Notes under the pieces: model-generated
The model's input: only the letters and a program-made list of their open reading frames with translations
What the model was told of the DNA's origin: nothing
Database searches by the model: none
Translations under genes and position numbers: made by a program
Assembly: GCF_028369295.1 (NCBI RefSeq)
Contig: NZ_JAQMYP010000050.1
Span: forward strand, 1 to 64,000
Source of the DNA: Streptomyces sp. HD
Lineage (GTDB): Bacteria; Actinomycetota; Actinomycetes; Streptomycetales; Streptomycetaceae
Direction of reading: 5' to 3'
Length of the DNA stretch: 64,000 bases
Shown here: positions 42,472 through 51,101 of the stretch, piece after piece
How the letters are laid out: each line of letters begins with the position of its first letter
Numbering within the stretch: the first letter of the stretch is position 1

Positions 42472-43767
42472 ATGGACCGCATGCCGGACGAGATCAGGAG
42501 GTTCTCCGTCACGGCCGGAGCAGTCGGGCTGCGGCGGGCGACGGTCCTGTGCTGGTCGTCGGTCGCGGCCCTGGGCCGCTCCCTGGCGGTCTCCGGGGCG
42601 ATCACCCTGGTGGGGCCCGGCCTCGGCATGGTGCCGCGTGCCATGGAGGGCGTGCGCGGGCTGGCCGCGCGTCGGCGTGAACTGGCGCTGCGCTGGGCGG
42701 GGGTGGAGATACCGGGCCCGCCCGGTCCGCTGCCGCCCGCACCCGAGGGCGCCTCCGGGGCGGTGGCCCGCTACCGGTGGATCATGAGCGATCCGCAGCT
42801 GCGGCGGGAGTACGTCTGGGTGCTGGCCGACCCGCTGGCCGGCGCGTTCCTCGCGTTCCTCCCCATCGCCCTGGTCCTCAGCGGGGTGTGGGGTGTCTTC
42901 CTCGGCTTCTTCGGCGTTCCGCTGTCCGTCGAGTGGGACGGGCTGTGGTACCAGTTCATCCCGATCAAGGGGCGGACCACCGCCGTACTCGCCGGGGTGC
43001 TCGGCGTTCTGCAACTGCCGCTGGCCCTGTGGTCGGCGCCGCGTGTCGTGCGCCGGCACGCCCTGTACACCCGGGCGATGCTCGCTCCGGGCGAGAGCGA
43101 GCTGATGGCGAGCCGGATCCGGCATCTGGCCGCCACCCGCTCCGACGCCGTCGACACACAGATGGCCGAGATCCGCCGTATCGAACGCGACCTGCACGAC
43201 GGCGCCCAGGCCCGTCTGGTGGCGATGGGCATGACCCTGGACGCCGCCGAGACCCTGCTGGAGACCAACCCCGAGGCCGTGCGTGCCCTGCTGGCCGAGG
43301 CGCGCGAGTCCTCCGCCAAGGCGCTCCAGGAGCTGCGCGACCTGGTCCGCGGCATCCATCCGCCGGTCCTCGCCGACCGCGGACTGGCGGACGCGGTACG
43401 GGCGTTGGCGATGGTCTGCCCGGTCCGTACCGAGGTCGAGGTGGACCTGCCCGGCCGCCCGGAGATGCCGGTGGAGTCGGCCGCGTACTTCGCGGTCTCG
43501 GAGCTCCTCGCCAACGTCGCCAAGCACTCCGGCGCCGACCGGGCGTTGATCGACATCCATTACGCTCGCGGAATGCTGCGCATCGCCGTCACGGACGACG
43601 GCCACGGCGGCGCGGACGTCCTGCGCGGCAGCGGTCTGCGGGGCGTCGAGCGCCGGCTCGCCACGTTCGACGGGGTGCTGGCCGTGAACAGCCCCGTGAA
43701 CGGACCGACGACGGTGACGATGGAGCTTCCGTGCGTATTGCCCTCGCCGAAGACCACTTCCTCCTGA
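42472..43767 (+). CDS. Two-component sensor histidine kinase (HisKA_3 type)
   Basis: A 431-aa kinase. Four hydrophobic spans in the first 200 residues form the sensor. The phosphoacceptor histidine is in RIERDLHDGAQARLVAMG. ELLANVAKHSGA is the N box and TDDGHGGADVLRGSGLRGVERRL covers the G box of the HATPase domain. ATG 42472 follows GAGAGGAG. The coding end overlaps the response-regulator start by 37 bp, so the pair is co-translated. The signal sensed is unknown. Confidence 0.92.
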   Translation: MDRMPDEIRRFSVTAGAVGLRRATVLCWSSVAALGRSLAVSGAITLVGPGLGMVPRAMEGVRGLAARRRELALRWAGVEIPGPPGPLPPAPEGASGAVARYRWIMSDPQLRREYVWVLADPLAGAFLAFLPIALVLSGVWGVFLGFFGVPLSVEWDGLWYQFIPIKGRTTAVLAGVLGVLQLPLALWSAPRVVRRHALYTRAMLAPGESELMASRIRHLAATRSDAVDTQMAEIRRIERDLHDGAQARLVAMGMTLDAAETLLETNPEAVRALLAEARESSAKALQELRDLVRGIHPPVLADRGLADAVRALAMVCPVRTEVEVDLPGRPEMPVESAAYFAVSELLANVAKHSGADRALIDIHYARGMLRIAVTDDGHGGADVLRGSGLRGVERRLATFDGVLAVNSPVNGPTTVTMELPCVLPSPKTTSS

Positions 43768-44375
43768 GGGACGGGCTCATCCGGCTGCTCGGCGCCCACG
43801 GCCACGAGGTGGTGGCCGCCGTGGACAACGGTACGGAGCTGCTGGACGCGCTGATCGGTCAGCGGCCGGACGTCGCGGTCGTCGACGTCCGGCTGCCGCC
43901 GACCTTCACCGACGAGGGGCTGCGCGCGGCGCTGGCGGCCCGTGAGCGGCTGCCGGAGCTGCCGGTCCTGCTCCTCTCCCAGTACGTGGAGCCGCTCTAC
44001 GCCCGCGAGTTGCTCGCCGGGGGCGGCCGGGGCGTCGGCTATCTGCTGAAGGACCGGGTCACCAACGGGGCCCAGTTCCTGGACTCCATCCGCCGGGTGG
44101 CCGCGGGCGGCACCGTGATGGACCCACAGGTGGTCGCCGGGCTCCTGGTCCGCAAGGAGCGCGACGAGGCCGTGGGCAGCCTGTCGGCCCGGGAGCGCGA
44201 GGTGCTGGAGTGGGTGGCGCAGGGGCGCTCCAACGCCGGTATCGCACAGGGGCTGTTCATCTCGGAGAAGGCGGTCGCCAAGCACATCGGCAACATCTTC
44301 GGCAAGCTGGGACTGCTTCCGGCGGACGCGGACAACCGGCGGGTGCTGGCGGTGCTCGCGTATCTGGACCAGTGA
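43731..44375 (+). CDS. LuxR/NarL-type response regulator
   Basis: A 214-aa protein. The receiver domain starts at once (RIALAEDHFLLRDGLIRLL) with the phosphorylated aspartate in VAVVDVRLPP; the output LuxR helix-turn-helix is at about 150-212 (LSAREREVLEWVAQGRSNAGIAQGLFISEKAVAKHIGNIFGKLGL). GTG 43731, with GGAG five bases upstream, lies inside the kinase gene. Cognate partner of that kinase. Confidence 0.93.
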   Translation: MRIALAEDHFLLRDGLIRLLGAHGHEVVAAVDNGTELLDALIGQRPDVAVVDVRLPPTFTDEGLRAALAARERLPELPVLLLSQYVEPLYARELLAGGGRGVGYLLKDRVTNGAQFLDSIRRVAAGGTVMDPQVVAGLLVRKERDEAVGSLSAREREVLEWVAQGRSNAGIAQGLFISEKAVAKHIGNIFGKLGLLPADADNRRVLAVLAYLDQ

Positions 44376-44531
44376 CGTGGCGGTTCCGGTACGGCACGAG
44401 AGATGGCCAGAACGTCACGGTGCGTGAGGCGTATCCGCGCCAACTGCCCCTGGATCAACGGTAGTTCACCTAAGTTGAGTGCTGAATTGATCACCGGTAG
44501 CGATGCACACCGTCCCGCAGGAGGCCCCACC

Positions 44532-45359
44532 GTGTCCGACCCCCACACCCCCTTCACCGCCGACGACCGGACGCGGGCCCGGATCGACACCACGAAGCCG
44601 CACTCGGCGCGCTTCTGGAACTACTTCGTCGGCGGCAAGGACCACTACGAGGTGGACCGGAAGATCGGGGACGAGATCAAGGAGATCTTCCCCGGCCTGA
44701 TCGACGTGGCCGTCACCAGCCGCCTCTTCTTGGGCCGTGCCGTACGCCATCTCGCCGGTGAGGTGGGCATACGGCAGTTCCTGGACATCGGCACCGGCCT
44801 GCCGACCGCCGACAACACCCACCAGGTGGCCCAGCGCGTGGCCCCGGACGCCCGGATCGCGTACGTCGACAACGACCCCGTCGTGCTGGCCCACGCGAGC
44901 GCCCTGCTCACGAGCACGCCCGAGGGCATGACGACGTACCTGGACGCCGACCTGTACGACCCCGACGCCGTCCTGGAGGCCGCCGCGGGCACGCTCGACC
45001 TGTCCGGCCCGGTCGCCCTGGTGATCCTCAACACGCTCGGCCATGTCGCCGACTACGACCAGGCCCGTGACCTGGTACGCCGCCTGCTGGACGGCCTCCC
45101 GCCCGGCAGCCACCTGGTGATCAGCGACGGTACGGCGACGAGTGAGGGCATGATCGCCGCGTCGGAGGCGTACAACGCGAGCGGCGCCGTGCCGTACCAC
45201 GTCCGCAGCATCGGCGAGATCGCCGGGTTCTTCGACGGGCTCGACCTGGTGGACCCGGGCATCGTCGAGGTACCCGAGTGGCGCCCCGACGCCCTCGGCC
45301 CCTCGGATCCGGCCACGGCCGCCGTCGACGCCTACTGCGGGGTGGGCCGCAAGCCCTGA
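44532..45359 (+). CDS. SAM-dependent methyltransferase (Methyltransf_19 family)
   Basis: A 275-aa protein of the actinobacterial Methyltransf_19 family: the N-terminal DTTKPHSARFWNYFVGGKDHYEVD motif, then the SAM-binding loop FLDIGTGLPTADNTHQVA and the acidic YVDNDPVVLAHA. The function in vivo is unknown, though these are abundant in Streptomyces. The GTG at 44532, with GGAGG seven bases upstream, is preferred to an earlier in-frame ATG. Transcribed alone, convergent with the SRPBCC gene. Confidence 0.9.
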   Translation: MSDPHTPFTADDRTRARIDTTKPHSARFWNYFVGGKDHYEVDRKIGDEIKEIFPGLIDVAVTSRLFLGRAVRHLAGEVGIRQFLDIGTGLPTADNTHQVAQRVAPDARIAYVDNDPVVLAHASALLTSTPEGMTTYLDADLYDPDAVLEAAAGTLDLSGPVALVILNTLGHVADYDQARDLVRRLLDGLPPGSHLVISDGTATSEGMIAASEAYNASGAVPYHVRSIGEIAGFFDGLDLVDPGIVEVPEWRPDALGPSDPATAAVDAYCGVGRKP

Positions 45360-45377
45360 GTCACGGTGCGGGCCGGT

Positions 45378-45809
45378 TCACCGCCCTTGTTCCACGTACT
45401 CCTTGAACTGCTCCAGATCTCCGCGGACCAGCCGCTCGATCGCGTTCGCCTGGGCGAACCCCCTGGGCCCGCCGAAGGCCTCCCTGACCGTGCCGGGGTC
45501 GTACTCCAGCCGGGCCTGGACCCGGGTGTGCCCCTGGTCGATCGCCAGCAGCGAGAAGGACCCCGCGAGCGCGGGATCGCCCGTCGTACGCCACTCCAGC
45601 ACACGCTCCCCGGTCCGGTCGGAGACCTCGGCCTCGAACTCCCGGGGCCGTCCGCCGGCCTCGACATCCAGTCGCGCCCGGCCGCCCGGCTCCGTACGCG
45701 CCCCGCGCACGCCGGCCAGGAAGCGCGGATAGTTCTCCACCTGGTGAAGGCCGTCCCAGGCCCGGTCGATCGGAACCCCGACATCCACGTGTTCTTCGAG
45801 GGTGCTCAT
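45378..45809 (-). CDS. SRPBCC-family (polyketide cyclase/START-like) protein
   Basis: A 143-aa helix-grip protein. It starts with VDVGVPIDRAWDGLHQVENYPRFLAGV, the first strand and helix of the family, and ends with the long C-terminal helix (IERLVRGDLEQFKEYVEQG). Such proteins bind hydrophobic ligands; in Streptomyces small stand-alone versions are often called cyclase/dehydrase. ATG 45809 follows GGAGGTGGGCC. Substrate unknown. Confidence 0.87.
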   Translation of the reverse strand: MSTLEEHVDVGVPIDRAWDGLHQVENYPRFLAGVRGARTEPGGRARLDVEAGGRPREFEAEVSDRTGERVLEWRTTGDPALAGSFSLLAIDQGHTRVQARLEYDPGTVREAFGGPRGFAQANAIERLVRGDLEQFKEYVEQGR

Positions 45810-45870
45810 GGCCCACCTCCACGTCCGGCTCACGAGACATGCCCTGCCACTTCCAGTGTGCGCCCCCACG

Positions 45871-46281
45871 TCACCGTCGCCGTGAGCCGACGCCCTCCTC
45901 CAGCTCGCCGATCCGCGCGAAGGCCGCCCGGGACGGCCGCCCGGCCCCGCCCCTCGGGCACACCCACACCGCCGTACCGTCGACGACCGCGGCCGCCAGC
46001 GGGTGCGTGTCCGGATGCTCCGGGCAGTGCGGCCAGACCGCCGGCTCGCCCTCGGACCACAGGGCCTCCACCGCCCACTCCTGCACCTGATCGGCCAGGT
46101 GCGCCAACCGTTCCGCGGGGGTGCCGCCCAGCGGCGGGACCAGGCCCTGACCGCTGCCGTCGGGGGCGTAGATCATGAGCCCGAGCTCCGCGTCCTCGTC
46201 CAGACGCGGCCGTACGGCGCACTGCGCGCGCAGGTCGTGCAGGACCGCGTCCAGGGCCTGGCCGAACTCCTCGTCCGCCAC
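45871..46281 (-). CDS. Conserved hypothetical protein
   Basis: A 136-aa acidic soluble protein without signal peptide. Visible pieces: LRAQCAVRPRLDEDAELGLMIYAPDGSGQG and a WPHCPEHPDTHPLAAAVVDGTAVWVCP segment with a Cys-His pair that could bind metal but is too short for a known zinc motif. GTG 46281 follows GGAGACC. It is divergent from the AraC-type regulator. Family not recognised. Confidence 0.7.
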   Translation of the reverse strand: MADEEFGQALDAVLHDLRAQCAVRPRLDEDAELGLMIYAPDGSGQGLVPPLGGTPAERLAHLADQVQEWAVEALWSEGEPAVWPHCPEHPDTHPLAAAVVDGTAVWVCPRGGAGRPSRAAFARIGELEEGVGSRRR

Positions 46282-46338
46282 AGCAGGTCTCCGATCGTCC
46301 GTGTAGTGGCCAACTCCTCGGCCCTGCATCATCGTTGT

Positions 46339-47388
46339 ATGTCCATCCTCAAGGAAACGGCGGAGCGGAACAGCACCGCGGCGGGGCCCGTGGTGACGGT
46401 GGACACCGATGCCATCCCGGTGCCGGACCGGTTCGGCTGGTGGGGCGACATGGTGGGCCAGGAGGTCATGTCCGTCACGATTCGCAGCACCCACGCGCCC
46501 CGCTTCAGGGGACTGGCGCAATCCGTGCGACTGCCGCACACCGAGGTGGGGACCTTCACCTACTCCCCGATGAAGGCCTGGCGCTCTCCGGCCCAGGTCC
46601 GCCGCGACAACCGGGAGGAGTACTTCCTGGTCCTGGTCGGCAGCGGCACCGCGATCCGGCTGGAGCAGGAGCGGGGCGTTGCCTGCCTGGACGCCGGGGG
46701 CATCGCACTGTTCTCCTCGTCGTACCCGCTGACCTGCGAGTTCACCGACCGGGGCGGGCCCTGCCGGACCACACAGGTACGGCTGCCGCGCACCGTCCTG
46801 CCCCTGGCAGGCGGGCGGGCCGACCGGCTGCTGGCCGAGCCGTTGTCCACCCGCTCCGGGTCCGGGGCGCTGCTGGTCCCGTATCTGACGGGACTGACCG
46901 AGGCCGTACGTCACTGCGGGCCCGCCGAACTGGCCCGGCTCGGTGCCGTCGGGGTGGACCTGGCCGCCTCCCTGCTCGCCGCGCACCTCGGCGACACGGA
47001 CCGGCTGCCCGCCGAGACGCGGCAGGCCACCCTGCTGGCCCGCGTCAACGCCTTCATCGACCACCACCTGGCCGACCCGGAGTTACGGCCGCAGGCGATC
47101 GCCGCCCACCACCACATCTCCGTACGCACCCTGCACCAGCTCTTCCGAAGCGAACCCGAGTCCGTGGGCGCCACGATCCGACGCCGCCGCCTGGAACGCT
47201 GCCGAGCCGACCTCACCGCCCCCGGACCGCCCCGCCCGTCCATCGGGGCGATCGCCCTGCGGTGGGGCTTTCGGCACCCCGCCGACTTCAGTCGGGCCTT
47301 CCGTAACGCGTATGGCGTGCCGCCGAGCGAGGTACGGGCGGACGCGGTGAGTGCACTGGATGCGAAGAAGGACCGCACGCTCGGCTAA
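46339..47388 (+). CDS. AraC-family transcriptional regulator
   Basis: A 349-aa regulator. The N-terminal two thirds look like the AraC-binding-like (cupin) domain (RFRGLAQSVRLPHTEVG, EYFLVLVGSGTAIRLEQ), and the C-terminal part (about 235-340) carries the double helix-turn-helix (LRPQAIAAHHHISVRTLHQLFRSE ... IGAIALRWGFRHPADFSRAFRNAYG). The ATG at 46339 has no ribosome site in front, suggesting a leaderless message. It is divergent from the hypothetical gene at 46281 and is followed by a strong hairpin. The target is unknown. Confidence 0.9.
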   Translation: MSILKETAERNSTAAGPVVTVDTDAIPVPDRFGWWGDMVGQEVMSVTIRSTHAPRFRGLAQSVRLPHTEVGTFTYSPMKAWRSPAQVRRDNREEYFLVLVGSGTAIRLEQERGVACLDAGGIALFSSSYPLTCEFTDRGGPCRTTQVRLPRTVLPLAGGRADRLLAEPLSTRSGSGALLVPYLTGLTEAVRHCGPAELARLGAVGVDLAASLLAAHLGDTDRLPAETRQATLLARVNAFIDHHLADPELRPQAIAAHHHISVRTLHQLFRSEPESVGATIRRRRLERCRADLTAPGPPRPSIGAIALRWGFRHPADFSRAFRNAYGVPPSEVRADAVSALDAKKDRTLG

Positions 47389-47423
47389 CGACAGGAACGG
47401 CTCGCGTGGCGGACAGTGGGTTC

Positions 47424-47475
47424 ACGGCACCCCGGTGTCTTCGGAAAAGGGGGATCCGAAGCACTGGGGTGCCGT
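47424..47475 (+). terminator. Long hairpin downstream of the AraC gene
   Basis: The arms ACGGCACCCC...CTTCGG (47424-47444) and CCGAAG...GGGGTGCCGT (47456-47475) pair over about 19 bp with one bulge and one G:U pair, closing an A/G-rich 11-base loop. A short T-containing tract follows. The rest of the gap to 47737 (349 bp without a gene in total) probably holds the promoter of the P-loop gene; nothing else is evident there. Confidence 0.7.
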
Positions 47476-47737
47476 TCTGCCGTTCTGCCGACCCCGGCTG
47501 AGTCGGTGTCAGCGCGTTCGCGGCGTGTTCGGCCACCAATGGCCGCACCGGCCCCGCGCGCCCTTTTCCCCGGGCCCCGGCGGCGCGCTCCTGAGTGCAG
47601 CAGACGGGCACATCCTCCATCGGGGCGTCGTCCATTAGGAGTTCCCGTTTGGCGCAGATGACGGAGGCCGGAGTGCGCGGTCCGCGAGTGCGGCGGATGC
47701 TGGTGCTCCGCGGGACGACGGGGTAAAGGAGAAATGC

Positions 47738-48922
47738 ATGCAGAGCGTGCGGTTCAATTCAGCCCGTAATGAGGTGGCGAAGGTTTCCTATACGGCTCGC
47801 CGCCTTGTCGAACTGGGCTACGGAAGCACCAGAACACTGGGGCTGAGTGTGGAGGACGTGCCTCCGCGCGCCGGTGACCTGGTGCTCTGCCGGGTCACCG
47901 AAATCGGTCAGCACAGATTCCTCGGGCAGGTGCACGGAAAGCGAAACCGGCTGTTCGTGGGCGACCTGATCGTGGTCGCCTATGGCGCACGCTACGCCCC
48001 GGACCAATTCGAGTCGGAGGTGCCCGGCGACCTCGGACGCTGCGATCTGGTCGCCGGTGGCGGCATAGCCGGACGGGTGGTGTCCGCCCACTCAAGAATG
48101 AAAACCCCCACCCGGGTGGAGCCCGTGGGCCTGGTGACCGGCGAGCAGGGCGAAGTCATCAACCTCGCCCATCTGGCCCGGCCCGTGGTGCCGGTCCTCG
48201 CACCGCGCCCACGCACCATCGCCGTACTCGGCACCTCGATGAACGCGGGCAAGACGACCGTGGCCGCCGCCCTCATCCGCGGCCTCAGCCTGGCCGGCCG
48301 CCGGGTCGGCGCCGCGAAGGTGACCGGCACCGGTGCCCCCGGAGATCCGACGCTGATGGCCGACGCGGGCGCCTCGCGGGTCATCGACTTCACCGACCTG
48401 GGCTTCCCCACCACCTACCAGCTGCCGATGCCGCAGGTGGTCCGCGTTCTGCGCAGCGCGATCACGGATCTGACGAGCCACCAGGCGGACGCCATCGTGC
48501 TGGAGGTCGCGGACGGACTCCTCCAGCGGGAGACGGCGGCGCTGCTGCGGACACCGGAGTTCCGCGCCAGTGTGGACGGCATCGTGTTCGCCTCCGGTGA
48601 CTCGATCAGCGCGGTGGCGGGCGTACGGCAGCTGCGCGAGGAGGGACTTCCCGTCGTGGCCCTGAGCGGGGTGCTGACGGCGTCCCCGCTGGCCACGGCC
48701 GAAGCGGTGACCGGCGTGGACATCCCGGTGTACCAGGCGGCCGCCATGGCCGACCCGGCCGTCGCCGTCCAGCTGCTCACCGGCACCGTCGCCGGCGTCG
48801 TAGGAGAGGGCAGCAGGCTGCCGGAGGACGCCGGTCAGCCGGCCGCCTGCGGAGGGCTGCCGCAGGAGCGCGGCCTGCCGGCCGCCTACAGCGGTCCGCT
48901 GACGGCCGAGACGGTGGCGTGA
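47738..48922 (+). CDS. P-loop NTPase, DUF1611/dethiobiotin-synthetase-like
   Basis: A 394-aa protein. The first 140 residues form an unrecognised beta-rich domain (VSYTARRLVELGYG, LVLCRVTEIGQHRFLGQVHG). A P-loop GTSMNAGKTT (G165, K172) opens a domain like DUF1611 or BioD: AAKVTGTGAPGDPTLMADAGA, then a LEVADGLLQRE segment. An Ala/Gly/Pro-rich tail ends the protein. The chemistry is unknown; relatives couple ATP to amino-acid or carboxylate modification. ATG 47738 follows AAGGAG. Its stop overlaps the next gene by four bases (GTGA), so NTPase and ABC protein are made together and may form a paired system. Confidence 0.65.
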   Translation: MQSVRFNSARNEVAKVSYTARRLVELGYGSTRTLGLSVEDVPPRAGDLVLCRVTEIGQHRFLGQVHGKRNRLFVGDLIVVAYGARYAPDQFESEVPGDLGRCDLVAGGGIAGRVVSAHSRMKTPTRVEPVGLVTGEQGEVINLAHLARPVVPVLAPRPRTIAVLGTSMNAGKTTVAAALIRGLSLAGRRVGAAKVTGTGAPGDPTLMADAGASRVIDFTDLGFPTTYQLPMPQVVRVLRSAITDLTSHQADAIVLEVADGLLQRETAALLRTPEFRASVDGIVFASGDSISAVAGVRQLREEGLPVVALSGVLTASPLATAEAVTGVDIPVYQAAAMADPAVAVQLLTGTVAGVVGEGSRLPEDAGQPAACGGLPQERGLPAAYSGPLTAETVA

Positions 48923-50685
48923 CCGCGGCGGCACGGCGGCAGCGGGTCCGGATGCCGCACACGCTGGGCGGTGTGCGGCGCCGACTGATGCTGCTGCTGG
49001 TACTCGCGGGTTTCGGGCAGGCGGTCTGCGTGGTCGCCTTCGCCCTGCTGGTGCACGGCGCGGCCTACCGCGTCACGCACGGCGGGCAGACCGGGTCCGG
49101 CCACGACCGCAACGCCATCTACACGCACGTCGCCGGGTACGCGCCCACCACCCTGGCCGTCGGACTCATCACGTCGGCCTGCGCGACCGTGCTGCTCAAG
49201 GCGGCGGGCGAACCACTCGCGGAACGCCTCGCCCAGAGCTACGTACACAGCGTCAGAATGCGGCTCTTCGACCACGTCGCCGCCAGCGAGGCGGGGGGAC
49301 CGGACCGGCGCACGGTCGGCGTGACCGTGCTCCGCTTCACCGGCGACGCCTCCGCGCTGCGGCTGTGGATCAGTAAGGGCGTGGCACCGATCCTGGTGGA
49401 CGGGGTGTTCGTGGCGTGCGCGCTCGTCATCCTGACCGTCGCCGCGCCCGGCATGGGCGCGCTCTCGGTGGCGCTGGTCCTGCTCGCCGCGGCCGCCGTC
49501 GCGCTGTGCGGGCGGCGGCTGCGCGAACGCGTCCGCGAGACCAGACGGCACAACGGCCGACTCGCCGCCTTCGTCAACGAACGCGTCACCCACACCGCCG
49601 TCATGCAGTCCCTCGGCCGGGTCGCACAGGAGCGCCGGGTCATGCGGCGACGCAGTCGCGAATACGGCCGTGCCATGGTGCGCCAGGCCCGGCTCACCGG
49701 AGCGATGTCGGCGACGGCGGAGGCGTGCGGCATCGGGATCCTGCTGATCGTGGTCACCGTGGGCCTGGTGACGGGCACCACCTGGGAGGCCCTCGCCTCG
49801 CTGCTGACGGTGGCGGGCTTCCTGGGCGCGCCCCTGTCGTCGCTGGTCCGTGTGCAGGAGCACTGGCAGCAGTCGCGCGTCGCCCGCGGCCGCATCACCG
49901 AGATCCTCGCCGCGCCGGCCCCGCTGGGCCGGCCCCGCCGGGCCGAACCCCTCGCGAACGGGCCCGGGCGCCTGGAACTCGCGGGGCTGCGCGTGGACGG
50001 CGTACTGGAGGCGTCGGCCGTCGCACAGCCCGGCCAGCGAATAGTGCTGCAGGGACCTCCGGGCGCCGGAAAGTCCCTGCTGCTCCGCCTCATCGCCCGG
50101 CTCCAGGAGCCGGACGCCGGCGCCGTACTCCTCGACGGCCAGGATCTCGCCCGCCACGACCCCGAATCGGTGCGGCGCGCGATCCGGCTGACGAGCCCCG
50201 AACTGCCGTTGCTGCGCGGCAGCGTGGGCAAGAACCTGCGCCTCGGGGAACCTCCGGGGGCGGTCAAGAAGGGTGCCGAGGGGGCGGGTGCGAACGGGAG
50301 CGGAGACGGGACCGGGAGCGGGGACGACAGCGGGTGCGGCGACCACGTCGAGGCCTTGGCCGAGTTGCTGCCGCACGGTCTGCGCACCCGGCTCGGCGAG
50401 GGCGGGCACGGTCTGTCCATGGCGGTGCGCTACCAGGTGGCGATGGTCCGGGCGCTGCGCAGCGCACCCCGGGTGCTGCTGCTGGACGAGGCCAGGCTGG
50501 ACGAGGCGCTCGGTTCCGACCTGGCGGAACGGCTGTTCGAGCGCTATCCGGGCACGGTCATCTACGTCACCGACGACCCCGCGCTCGCCGCCCGCGCGGA
50601 TGCGCTCTGGCACATCGAAGGGGGCAGACTGACGGTCCGTGGACTGTATGCCCCGAGTCCGGTCGGGTCGGAGACCACGACGTGA
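48919..50685 (+). CDS. ABC exporter-like protein with degenerate signature motif
   Basis: A 588-aa half-exporter: about six membrane spans (residues 20-300), then an ATPase domain with Walker A GPPGAGKS (from G379), a Q-loop region, and Walker B VLLLDEAR. The ABC signature that should read LSGGQ is LSMAV here (GGHGLSMAVRYQ), and a Gly/Ser-rich insert of about 25 residues lies before it. The ATP site may thus be asymmetric or inactive. GTG 48919 overlaps the P-loop gene stop. Export of a small product made or charged by that NTPase is a reasonable inference, not shown. Confidence 0.75.
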   Translation: MTAAARRQRVRMPHTLGGVRRRLMLLLVLAGFGQAVCVVAFALLVHGAAYRVTHGGQTGSGHDRNAIYTHVAGYAPTTLAVGLITSACATVLLKAAGEPLAERLAQSYVHSVRMRLFDHVAASEAGGPDRRTVGVTVLRFTGDASALRLWISKGVAPILVDGVFVACALVILTVAAPGMGALSVALVLLAAAAVALCGRRLRERVRETRRHNGRLAAFVNERVTHTAVMQSLGRVAQERRVMRRRSREYGRAMVRQARLTGAMSATAEACGIGILLIVVTVGLVTGTTWEALASLLTVAGFLGAPLSSLVRVQEHWQQSRVARGRITEILAAPAPLGRPRRAEPLANGPGRLELAGLRVDGVLEASAVAQPGQRIVLQGPPGAGKSLLLRLIARLQEPDAGAVLLDGQDLARHDPESVRRAIRLTSPELPLLRGSVGKNLRLGEPPGAVKKGAEGAGANGSGDGTGSGDDSGCGDHVEALAELLPHGLRTRLGEGGHGLSMAVRYQVAMVRALRSAPRVLLLDEARLDEALGSDLAERLFERYPGTVIYVTDDPALAARADALWHIEGGRLTVRGLYAPSPVGSETTT

Positions 50686-50754
50686 CAGCTTGCATCCGCA
50701 ACTGGCATGCTCACGGTCGTCACAGTCGCGATCATTGTCGACATCGGGGGAACG

Positions 50755-51096
50755 GTGACCACAGGACCTGGAGGGTTCTCGGCACGAGTCGAGTCCATCG
50801 ACGGCAGTTCGCATCTTCTGAACGAACTGGCCGGACTGCTGTACGCCGGGCGCATGGACGGGGAGAACGCCACCCAGTGCCGCGTACCGCGCGCGCATCC
50901 TCAAGTGGCCGAAGCGGTGGAGGACTTCGCGCTTTTCGCCGGGGACCAGTACGGCGACCTGGTGACGCTGCTGTCGGCCCTGTCGACCAAGCTGCGGTCG
51001 ACCGGAAACGCCTATGTGCGGGCCGACACCGACGCACAGCGGGCGATGGACGACATCCTCGACAAGGGGCGTTACGTCGCCCCCGAGGAGCGGTGA
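50755..51096 (+). CDS. Small ESX/WXG100-like helical protein
   Basis: A 113-aa predicted helical-hairpin protein: VESIDGSSHLLNELAGLLYAG, then VAEAVEDFALFAGDQYGDLVTLLSALSTKLRSTGNAYVRADTDAQRAMDDIL, like partner proteins of type VII secretion. There is no tryptophan and so no WXG turn. GTG 50755 follows GGGGGAACG. It ends just before the long effector-like gene, whose start at 51102 (or 51093, GTGA overlap) is coupled to its stop. Probably a secretion chaperone or partner of that protein. Confidence 0.6.
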   Translation: MTTGPGGFSARVESIDGSSHLLNELAGLLYAGRMDGENATQCRVPRAHPQVAEAVEDFALFAGDQYGDLVTLLSALSTKLRSTGNAYVRADTDAQRAMDDILDKGRYVAPEER

Positions 51097-51101
51097 GCGC
51101 C

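Noticed and set aside
47389..47737. A possible RiPP precursor peptide upstream of the P-loop/ABC pair
   Set aside because: No short frame with a ribosome site and a leader/core pattern was seen; the sequence there is a hairpin and promoter region.
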